Below, one piece after another: positions 1-8,100 of a stretch of DNA of 17,500 nucleotides. The notes beneath the pieces were generated by a model, which was not told the origin of the DNA, ran no database searches, and saw only the letters and a list, made by a program, of their open reading frames with translations. Origin of the DNA: Cristatella mucedo (taxonomy: Eukaryota; Bryozoa; Phylactolaemata; Cristatellidae); assembly GCA_009760855.2 (NCBI GenBank), contig WPIO01000017.1, forward strand, positions 882,501 through 900,000, written 5' to 3'. Within the stretch, counting starts at the first letter, position 1; every line of letters begins with the position of its first letter. Both the position numbers and the translations under genes were made by a program.

Positions 1-332
1 GGCTAGGGTTCGCGTGCAATGTTCGACCGAAGCTCGGGCGTAGCAGCTGCTCCCTGCGTCTGCTCCTGAGCATGCTAAGGTGGTGGCCAAGGCAGCTCTC
101 CCAGGCTAGTTTCTACTTCCTGGCATCGTCAAAGATAGCCAGGCCTCCCCCCTGCTGGGTCTATTGGTGGTGTGCTGCCGGTAATAAGCTGGAGCCCATC
201 AATTATAGTTGATGTAACAGCAGTAGACAGACAGAAACGGCTGCACACCCTGTACCTGTCTACCAACTTGTCGCGACCGGTGCAACCGTATCATCCCTGC
301 TTTGTGAAACAATATTTACCTTAATTCGGGTG

Positions 333-400
333 TAGCTTAGCGGTTCGCTCGGTACTGGCTGCTTTTTTTGCCTGCCAAGAGTCAAGTTCCGGGCCGGCAT
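333..400 (+). repeat. tRNA-like patch, possible degenerate SINE head
   Basis: A good A-box match (tagcttagcgg) lies at about 341-351. It is followed by a T-rich loop flanked by ggc and gcc, then a poor B-box-like stretch (gtcaagttccggg). The order and spacing resemble a tRNA, but the acceptor ends do not pair and the B box is degraded. A decayed tRNA-derived SINE is the best reading; chance similarity is possible. Confidence 0.25.
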
Positions 401-1510
401 TTCATCTAATTGCCTGCGACAGTCTGCTGCAAGAAGGCAGTGAGCAATTAGCTGGTACTAAGCTAAGCTTTCGCTGGCCCACTCGGCTCCGTGACCCGAT
501 ATATCGGCAGCACCTGTACGGACAGTCAGCAGTGGGCTGAGCGATATTGTGGCACCTCACGTGTTTGCATGGGATATGCTGGGATTGTACATCGGTTTGA
601 CGTCGGGGCTAGCGTTTGTCAGTGTGACGTGGTCAGTTTGATGTCACTATTGTAACTAGCAGTCTCGTCCGTGGGTGCCCTCCGATTTCCCGTGACTGTC
701 TTCCCTTCCCTAGGCGCTAGAGCTTGGCCAGTTAGTGGGCAGCAGGTCAGAACCTGCCTTGTGGCCTGTCTAGCTACTTTCCTGCCTTTTTACTTTCCTG
801 CATCCATACCTTTATGCCCCTTCGACCTTCTGCCTCCCTGCAGCCCAGCATGTTCATTACTCGTTCCGGGTAATCGCACCACTGCTTCTAGCCGATGATG
901 ACGGCTGCTCGGGCCTTGGGAATCCTAGTTCAGCAGTGTGTGACTGAGCGGCTTCAGTACTGGCCGTCCACCGACGCCGGGCTGGAGAAAAACATAGTGT
1001 ACATCTGGTGCGACAGCCTAGCTCGCCGGTCGCATCGGATGTCATGCCGAGCTGATCTGGCGGTCCTGCCAGGCCAGCACAAAATTGTCTTTTGTGGCGT
1101 GCCGGCTACTGCCTGAATTCCGAGCTTGCAACGGCTTACATTGGACGACGGCGACCCTGAGAGCTGAGACTGACTGTTCGTTTGCTTTGTTCTCGTCTGC
1201 CTGTGCTCGACGTCGGGGGTGGGGCAATGAGCTAAGCAGAGCAGTACTTTTACAAACAATTCCACCCCTTCTCTCTTCGCTTGCGGACGATCCGACGCCT
1301 GAATCAGGGGTTTGCCGTGCCTCTGAGAAAGTTTCAAAAAACAAGGCTGACTCTGACTACATCCTGCTAGCTGATTCGATAGTTGGTGTAATTCTTCTCC
1401 GCTTTACGTAGAACTTCTCTAGCAAATTCGCCGTTTGAGTTGCAATAATTAGTAGCACCGGTACTGGTTAAGCTTGGCGGCCTATCGCAGGGCGGTTAAT
1501 AATTTTTAAT

Positions 1511-1542
1511 GTAATGCATCTCCCGTCTGTAACTCCACAAAG
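1511..1542 (+). repeat. Short dispersed repeat, copy 1
   Basis: The segment containing cgtctgtaactccacaaag matches, in reverse orientation, the segment at 6180-6203 with one inserted base, and both copies lie beside a gtaatg-like stretch. The shared part is too short to assign to a family. It may be the end of a larger dispersed element. Confidence 0.4.
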
Positions 1543-2453
1543 CCACAAACAACTAAGTGTGTGTCATGCAGGAGAGCTGTGTATAGCACACCCCAAGCTT
1601 AACACTCGACATTGAGAAAGTGGGAAGCGCATAGCTGAGTCACGAGAGCTTGGCTCTTGTTTAACTTCTGGCTTCTTTAGCTCACTCTCGCCCAGCCTCC
1701 TTCTTTTCTTCCGGTCGTCTTTTGCCTGCTCCTCGAACTAAATTGTAATCTTTTGGTGATCGGGCCTTCAGTTTGTATGCACAGAAAGTGTGCGGAACTC
1801 GCTTCTGGCTTCTGTCATCACCTGTGTTATGACTTGACATCATTTAATTAAGTCTTACCTAAAGGCCACTCTGTTTTGACTACACGAGCCTTTGTCAACC
1901 CTGTATACCAACTGCTGCCGTTCTGCCATACATAGCTCATAATGAAACCGACTTCTGCATTTCTACGGTGCTTTTTCGCGTCCTTTTTCTTGGCGCAGCG
2001 AATGCGGTTCATGTGGCGAATGAGGCTGCAAAATCAGAGCATCCAGCCGCACGGTTAATTTGCCTCTCAGTGAATGGCGTCTTCATTGGATAAAACCCAT
2101 AAACGCCGAGCCAACTTTGCCAGCAGTGGGTACTAAGTCTGCTTGCCGGGGGGGGGGAGCGTGAGCTCTGCCCTGAATTATCGCCTAGGTCGCTGCTGCT
2201 GCTGCCCTGTTACGCTGCTGTTGCCGTCAATCCGAATGCCACCGGCAGCACGGTCGGGCGTGGCTCGCTGCCTGACGCCAGCGCCGGTCTCGGATCGCGA
2301 GACAGGCCTGCTGCGTCCTAGGCACTTTAATGGCTACGCACTCGACCGCTGTCGTTCGGATGGACTTTCCGGCTGTCTGGGGTCGGCTGTGGGGAGATTC
2401 TGCTGCTGCTTGCTGGTGGGCGGTCGCTTTAAAACTCGTCCGCCGACTTTCAG

Positions 2454-2645
2454 AGACTAACTGATGCTGAAAAACTGGCATCCGACAACGCGGGAAAGCT
2501 GCGCGTGGAATCGGGTCGCCTGGAGGAGCACGTGCACAAGGCCGGCAAGTGGTGGATGTGGCTGGCGCTAGCCGCCGTGGTCATCGTGTTCATCGTGATG
2601 ATACTCTTCATGCGCCTATTTCCGAAGCCGCGTCCCGGGAGCTGA
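2454..2645 (+). CDS. USE1: USE1-like ER SNARE, C-terminal exon (partial)
   Basis: This exon encodes 63 residues and a stop codon. After a splice acceptor (gactttcag) the frame reads Arg-Leu-Thr-Asp-Ala-Glu, then a helical stretch containing KLRVESGRLEEH, then a membrane anchor (WWMWLALAAVVIVF followed by IVMILFMRLFPK) and a short basic tail ending at TGA 2643-2645. The order of an amphipathic helix with ESxRLExH, Trp-rich membrane entry, MILFxR and a terminal FPK is what I know from the C-terminus of USE1. USE1 is a Q-SNARE of the ER that works with syntaxin 18, Sec20 and Sec22b in Golgi-to-ER vesicle fusion. The SNARE core and N-terminal region are not in view and must come from earlier exons. 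The gene is convergent with the Wnt gene, the stop codons being about 2.06 kb apart. The long minus-strand frame over this exon is a shadow. Another tail-anchored SNARE is the main alternative. Confidence 0.75.
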   Translation, partial: RLTDAEKLASDNAGKLRVESGRLEEHVHKAGKWWMWLALAAVVIVFIVMILFMRLFPKPRPGS

Positions 2646-3257
2646 TGCTGACGATAACCCGTTACTGCAGCCGCGCGGCAAGAAGCCGTGCTCGCTGCAG
2701 CCACTCCATGAGTGCTCATGATTTCGAAGCAGCCCACGTGGTCCAGCCCGCCGCCGGTTGCCGTTGGCCACCACCGCCGCCGCCCTTCCAGCCACCATCG
2801 GTGCGAGTAGTGCAGCAGCAGCGCGGCACGGGCTGGCGGCGGCAGGCGTGCTTCGGCCCAGCGACGCGGAGCGGCTGGTCGACGCGATCTCGAGACTGCT
2901 GCTGCCTGCCGGTCGGTTCGACTTGCGACTTCGCTGCAAGCTGCATGCTGGAAGGTGCTCGGGGCACCACGAAGCAGCAGCAGCATCGCGAGCGGCTGCA
3001 CGTCGATGGCGCGAAGTCGCAAGTAACCAAGTGTATGTTCACGAGGACATTGAATCCACTTTACGCAAGTAAATTGCGATGCACTACTCGAAAGATAGAG
3101 GGACTCTCTGACCCGCGGCCTTACTGCTCCAGTTCGGCCGTCGAGCGAAGGTGTTCCTGGAGACTTTGTCGTGCGATGCTCCAGCCTTCCGGGACAGCCG
3201 CGTGCTACCTCGAAACTCGTGCGCTCCACTTTGCTGCTGCTCGTTCGGTCAGGTCTG

Positions 3258-3310
3258 CGTCTGGCTGTGTAGCTCACGCTTACGCGCCTTCGCTGCCGCT
3301 CAACCTGACT
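3258..3310. repeat. 53-bp direct repeat, copy 1
   Basis: Fifty of 53 positions are identical to 3736-3788, in the same orientation. The core includes gtgtagctcacgcttacgcg. It lies in the presumed 3' region of USE1. No inverted ends or target duplications are apparent. Confidence 0.7.
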
Positions 3311-3660
3311 CGGCGGTGCATGAAGCCCGCTCGCCGGACTCTGGCCGGACCCTGCTTCTGGATGCGCATGGTGACGCAGGTGCTTTTGCTGCATAGCTTT
3401 TTCCGTGTGCGTCGTCAGACCGCGCTCGTTCACTTCGCTGCTTGACCGGTAGTGGTAGCTTCGGCCGCGCTACCCGAACCGTAGCTATTGTTACTTGTTC
3501 GGGGGTTTTTGTGGCAGCCCGCCAGAAGACGCCGGCAGCAGTGAACCCCGCGAGTTTGGCCTGGCCCGCCGAGACGCCGATTTAATTGGTGCCGATTCGC
3601 GAGGTTTCGCCCGGCAGTCCCAAGTAGCTGCCGCCCGATGCAAACCTTGGCTGTCAGTCA

Positions 3661-3684
3661 GAACGTGCCGAGCGCGGCACGTTC
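3661..3684. other. Perfect 10-bp hairpin
   Basis: gaacgtgccg (3661-3670) and cggcacgttc (3675-3684) are perfect reverse complements with a 4-nt loop (agcg), followed by gttttg. It resembles an intrinsic terminator in shape, but this is nuclear animal DNA. It does not fit the histone 3' stem-loop consensus. Its role is unknown; it could be an RNA structure in a 3' untranslated region. Confidence 0.5.
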
Positions 3685-3735
3685 GTTTTGTGCGTCTTAT
3701 TGTAATGGTAAATGTCGAAAGCACTCGGACTGTAG

Positions 3736-3788
3736 CGTCTGGCTGTGTAGCTCACGCTTACGCGCCTGAGCTGCCGCTCAGCCTGACT
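3736..3788. repeat. 53-bp direct repeat, copy 2, with nested stems
   Basis: This copy differs from 3258-3310 at three positions. It can form two nested stems: ggctg (3741-3745) with cagcc (3779-3783), and gctca (3750-3754) with tgagc (3767-3771). The differing bases lie in the 3' arms and make both stems perfect here but not in copy 1. Confidence 0.65.
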
Positions 3789-4111
3789 GCTGCTGCTAAT
3801 ATCTTTGTCCAGTGCAGCGAATTGACAGCAACAGGTTCGCGTTCCGACGCCCTCTCAGCGCCACCGCAGCCGAGGCAGCGTTAGGTATGACTCAATAATT
3901 TGATTTTGCATCTCATTAGGGAGCTATTGTTGTAGCGGCTGGAAAAGTGGCAGCCAGCCACCACAGCGGTTCCTAGACGAGGCTCGTAGCATATGCGCCG
4001 GCCGCCGTTTTCCGCGCCGCTGCCGCGCGGAGCTCTGCTGGAGGCAGGCCAGTCAGAACGAGGCGGCCCCAAATCGAAGCCACCGCCGCCGCTGCTCGTC
4101 AGCCGTAACGG

Positions 4112-4131
4112 CTTCTCTCTCTCTCTCTCTC
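4112..4131. repeat. CT microsatellite
   Basis: A run of alternating C and T is followed by cag at 4132-4134. On the plus strand it looks like a polypyrimidine tract with a splice acceptor, but no recognisable exon follows. It is most simply a dinucleotide repeat. Confidence 0.7.
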
Positions 4132-4706
4132 CAGCTCGTCGAGCGGCTGCGGCGACCCGCTCGGCCCGGCGCGTCTTCTCGTCTCTCTGCAGTGCGGTGA
4201 TTGTCTCTGTCCGAGGTGAGCGCTGCAGAGCGCAGCGCTCGAAGTCCGAGCGTCAGCTGAGGATACTCGTCCAGAGCCCGGACAGAAGGGCCCGTACGAA
4301 GCGCCGGCCGCGGCGCACGGCGGTCTATCGCACGTTCGGCCGAGGCCGGAATTGGAACCGGCCGCTCTTTTCTAATAATATCATATTTTGCATTCCTTTA
4401 GAGTAAAATTCAAGTACAAACCTGTCTAGTGCCTGCGTAGGCTGCGGCAGCCAGCGTGAGCTTGGCGCCGTCGACTGCTCATTGCCGATCGCTATCGTTT
4501 CCTGGCGGCGGCACGCCTGCCGCCATGTCGCGGGCGGTGCGCATCTCCGCGTGCGTGCCGCCTGCCGAGCGAGCGAGCAACGAGCGCGCGCGCGCGCACA
4601 CAGACGAGTTGTGGGTTGGGTGGCGAGCCACCTGAGCCAGAAGCTGCACTTCTCTCACCAGAGGGGGCGGGTGTGTGCAGCGGCAGCGAACGAGCGAGCG
4701 GCGGCG

Positions 4707-5168
4707 CTAGTTGCAGTAGTTGACCTCCACCCGCCGCCGACATCGGTCGCACTCGACTCGGCAGCACCAGACGAAGCGGCAGTTGCAGTCCTCCTCGAGC
4801 TCGGCGATCTGCGAGCTGTAGCCGCGGCCGCAGCAGAGCAGCGAGCACTTGTCCAGGCCCTCGCTGGTGCGGTTGCAGCTGCGTCCACGCGTGCCCAGCG
4901 AGCCGGACTCGGCGTCGTACTCGCAGAAGTCCGGCGAGTCGCGCAGGTAGACGAGGTCCTTACGCCGCGGCTTGGTCAGGTGCTCCAGCTGCGGCACAAT
5001 GCGGCCGCTCGCGTTCTCGTAGCGAACCCACTTGGCGCCGTCGTACGAGTTCTTCAGGTGCTCGCCGATGTCGTCGAAGTTGCTCAGTGCCCGCCAGCAG
5101 ATCTTGATGGCGCACGACGCCGACACGCCGTGACACTTGCACAGCGTCTTCATCTCCTTCCGAACCGC
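4707..5168 (-). CDS. Wnt: Wnt coding exon 4: lipid hairpin and Cys-rich C-terminal domain
   Basis: This exon encodes residues 207-359 and the TAG stop at 4709-4707. It opens AVRKEMKTL, then the CKCHGVSASC hairpin that in Wnts carries the palmitoleate added by Porcupine, then KICWRAL, NSYDGAK, DLVYLRDSPDFC, GSLGTRGRSCNRTS, LLCCGRGY, FVWCCRVEC and the terminal YCN. Sixteen cysteines fit the Wnt C-terminal disulfide pattern. Both serines of the hairpin are kept, but the Gly between them is Ala. KICW replaces the common KTCW. The terminal YCN replaces the usual TCK or VCK. The C-terminal domain contacts Frizzled and LRP in known Wnts. The plus-strand frame over this exon is antisense only. Confidence 0.96.
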   Translation of the reverse strand, partial: AVRKEMKTLCKCHGVSASCAIKICWRALSNFDDIGEHLKNSYDGAKWVRYENASGRIVPQLEHLTKPRRKDLVYLRDSPDFCEYDAESGSLGTRGRSCNRTSEGLDKCSLLCCGRGYSSQIAELEEDCNCRFVWCCRVECDRCRRRVEVNYCN

Positions 5169-8100
5169 CTAAAGAGAACGGATGGATATTGGTAGCCGGA
5201 TTGCAGCGGACGAGGGATTACACTGGACGAGAGAGAGAGAGCTTAACCCATGCGCGCATTTACTAAACTTTACTCCTCTATCCTGAGGGTTCTTACTCAG
5301 ATCAAATAATGACGTCCTGAATTTGCCAGTTCATCATAGCGAGCATGCCATTCTTTTATTTAGCTACTCTCGGAATTATGCGTTGAGCAAAGCTCGAAGC
5401 CGCCGCTAGCCCGTAGGTTTTTCCAATGTGAAGCTCGCATCGGGAAACGACGGTTGGAAATCGAACGAAATAAACCCATCTTGGGGCCCGCAGCAAAAGC
5501 CTGCCCCACTAACGGAAGCCTCTCAATTCTCAGGCGCGTCTAACGGCGCTGCCAAGATTTTGTTGTGGGGGCCTGCACCTCTTACCTTGAGGGGCACGAC
5601 GCAAGGTCACGGAATTCTCTTCATAATCTGCGCTCTGAAGCGCTTTAGCCCACCTGAAATCTTATTCGCATATCTCTTTTTTTATTAACTATTTTCTTTA
5701 GCTATAGGCTACTGGTTAAACTAAAAAAAGTTTTGGACAGCCTTTTTAGCACCTTGCCAAAGGCGAGCTACCCCGAAGCTGCAACCGACAGTAAGAGGAA
5801 ATTCAACCTCCACTCCATGCTTGCCGGCCCTCTTGGAGCTTGTCTGATAACAATAACAATAATACATTTGTATAGCACGCTCGGAGAACTAGATCTCTTT
5901 CTAGGCACTTTACAGATGCTGTATAGACAGCATTTCCAAAAGATCGGTGATAACATCCGCAAGCAGCAACTCCTCTCACCTGCTGCCGACTATGGCACAT
6001 CCTTTCCAGCGGTCCGGAGCTGCTACTTCCATGCTACTCCCTACCTCAACTGCTCTCCTGACTCCGCTATGCTCCCCAATTTCTCTTTGTTGTTGCGCGA
6101 TATGAAGTCTGTTGGCTACCGAAAGCCGCTTAGGCTGTGAGTTCGCTATAGAAACTCTCCTGCGTCACACCCACATAGTCTTTGTGGAGTTACAGACGGA
6201 GATACATAGCACTACATTACATAGTGTAAGCAGTACTTGTAGTTAAAATAAATCCTAGCTGATTAAACAGCCTCTTTTTGTATAGCGACAGAAGAGCCTT
6301 TACGGCTATCACCACCGCTTGCAGTGGCGATAAAGGATCGCCCACCGCAGGAATCGAACCCACGACCTCGGGACCGAGGTCGTGAAAGCGACCGCCTTAC
6401 CTAGTGTGCCATCACGGTAGTACATGCACACGAAGGACGAATCACACAGACCCAACAAATGCTGTAATTCACAGGTGCGTTTTAAGCTACTTGATTATTA
6501 TTTGAAGTATTTAATAACAACTTAAAAAATATAGCCCCATAGTACCTGCTCTAGCCGCATTTAAAGAATAAAAGTGGACGTTCCTTCTGTAGTAACACTT
6601 GGAGTCTGTAACGCCGGTAAGTCTCTAGAGCAATGTACTAACTAAATTCGGGTAGCCTTAAAGCTAATAAGTTTTTTCTGAAAACCCACTAGCTTCTGCT
6701 GTAGAATCATAGTGATACGCGGAAGGTCTGACGGGCTTTCATGCGGGGGGGGGGCCGGCGACGTCAGGCTTAAGGGACTGACAAAGATTTTTAACTTAAA
6801 ATCAGCTCAGAAAAAGTATGATTCATTTGCGTAGCGCCGTAGTGGAGAACTTACATACGCTTGGCGGCAGGGCTCGAGCCCTCGATCTTGGCAAGCACTT
6901 TGCTCGTGGGCCAAACCAGGGCGGCAGCCTACCGGACAGCGTCGCTATTCGTTTTCTAACCGTCGCAAGTCGCCCTATGACGTCAGCGCTGCAGCCTGGT
7001 CATTTCAGGTTGCTCTAGGGCAGCGGTTCTCAACCCGTCGGTAGCGATCCCTTTGGGGGTCGAACGACCCTTTCACAGGGGTCGCCTAGTACCATCGGAA
7101 AGCACGCATTTCCCCATTTTGCACACAATAGCTTAATGGTTGGGGGGTCGCCACAACACGAGGAACTGTAGTAAAGGGTCGCGGCATTAGGAAGGTTGAG
7201 AACCGCTGCTCTAGGGAGCGAGGGCAGCGAGGCCCCACGAGTGGCATCTCTATTGGTTGGAAGGTCGCCCTAGACGACCGACCGTCGCTCCAGAGCGAAG
7301 GTACGCGGTGCCTTTTTGCCTCCTTTTGGGCCCGATTGTCCCAACATTAAGCTCGGCGTCAAAGGTGCTCATCCATTCGGCAGGCCTCGCTAGCCTCTCG
7401 TTCGTTGCAATTCTTTTGCTTCTTGTAGAAAGTAGCGCTAGCTTCTTCTGGTAGCAGAGACCGATTCCGCTCGATGTGGAAGCAGCGACGAGATTACTCG
7501 CACCGAAGGGGCGCGCTCAGAATTTGGGCGTCGTCCAAAACGAGACCGGAACCTCCATTTCTCGAGCCGAAAGCCGAGCCCCGAAGGCTACCTGCCCGGC
7601 TGGCTTACGTAACCCAGTCTAAAAATATGGCATGGCCTCACTCTGAAGAGACAGCTCTGTTCAGGCGACACAGCGCCCGAAACCCCCTTCTACAATTAAG
7701 CCTTCCAATGCCCGAAGTTTCGTGCCGAGGGCTCGTTTTAAAGAAGATGTGCCCCCACTGCAACTCTTTTTGGCAAATGGGGGGCGGCTTGAGCGGCTCC
7801 ATTTTGGTAGAGGCAGCCCAGCCCCTTCCCTTCAAGCGAGACCTACGGTGGCCTTTCATTGCTTAATATAAGCATATCATTATCAATATATATATATATA
7901 TATATATTAATCAAATTTAACTATGCTTTTTGGCTCTCGGGGCACTCGGAGCACGGAGTTTGGCACCGGCCAAGCATATGCGGCCTGTCGTATGCTGGAG
8001 GTCGTGTGAGGACGTCGTTCAGCAGCCGGAAACCCTATTTCGCCAATCGGATCATCAGAGGGTGAAGCGCCGTCATCAATTCTTGTAGCCCTACCATTGG

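Larger units (their letters stand above)
1..2453 (+). other. Gene-free stretch, probable USE1 intron
   Basis: No recognisable coding exon is seen on either strand. The stretch ends in a splice acceptor (gactttcag, ending at 2453) that opens the USE1 terminal exon, so at least its right part is probably intron on the plus strand. The open frames here are short, low in similarity to anything I know and often begin at non-ATG codons. It holds a weak tRNA-like patch near 333-400 and a short dispersed repeat at 1511-1542. The upstream USE1 exons, which would carry the N-terminal region and SNARE helix, must lie to the left of the window or were missed. Confidence 0.5.
2646..4706. other. Convergent intergenic/3' region between USE1 and Wnt
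   Basis: No exon is recognised. The region should contain the 3' untranslated parts of USE1 (plus) and Wnt (minus). I see no convincing AATAAA close after either stop codon in its own direction. The DNA is rich in CTG/CAG and CCG triplets, which keeps several frames open on both strands without recognisable protein content. It holds a 53-bp direct duplication (3258-3310 and 3736-3788), a perfect 10-bp hairpin (3661-3684), a CT run (4112-4131) and CG/CA alternation near 4586-4602. Confidence 0.5.

Noticed and set aside
2450-3433. 327-codon minus-strand open frame
   Set aside because: Antisense to the USE1 exon and to triplet-rich DNA; the protein has no recognisable motif. The plus-strand frame 2549-3445 is equally low-complexity and is not the USE1 frame.
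3661-3690. Bacterial intrinsic terminator
   Set aside because: The shape fits, but introns, Wnt, SINEs and LINEs show animal nuclear DNA.
4112-4134. Plus-strand splice acceptor after the CT run
   Set aside because: The sequence after cag has no recognisable coding content; a simple microsatellite explains it.
4482-5195. 237-codon plus-strand open frame
   Set aside because: It is the complement of Wnt exon 4; the Ala/Val/Leu-rich product follows from the GC-rich codons of the real gene.
6337-6420. Functional tRNA-Glu gene
   Set aside because: A and B boxes are good, but the anticodon arm lacks a base and the acceptor ends do not pair. The flanking body matches a second SINE copy.
7474-7866. 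130-codon plus-strand open frame in Wnt intron 3
   Set aside because: No family motif is visible, and it is antisense within an intron full of decayed repeats.
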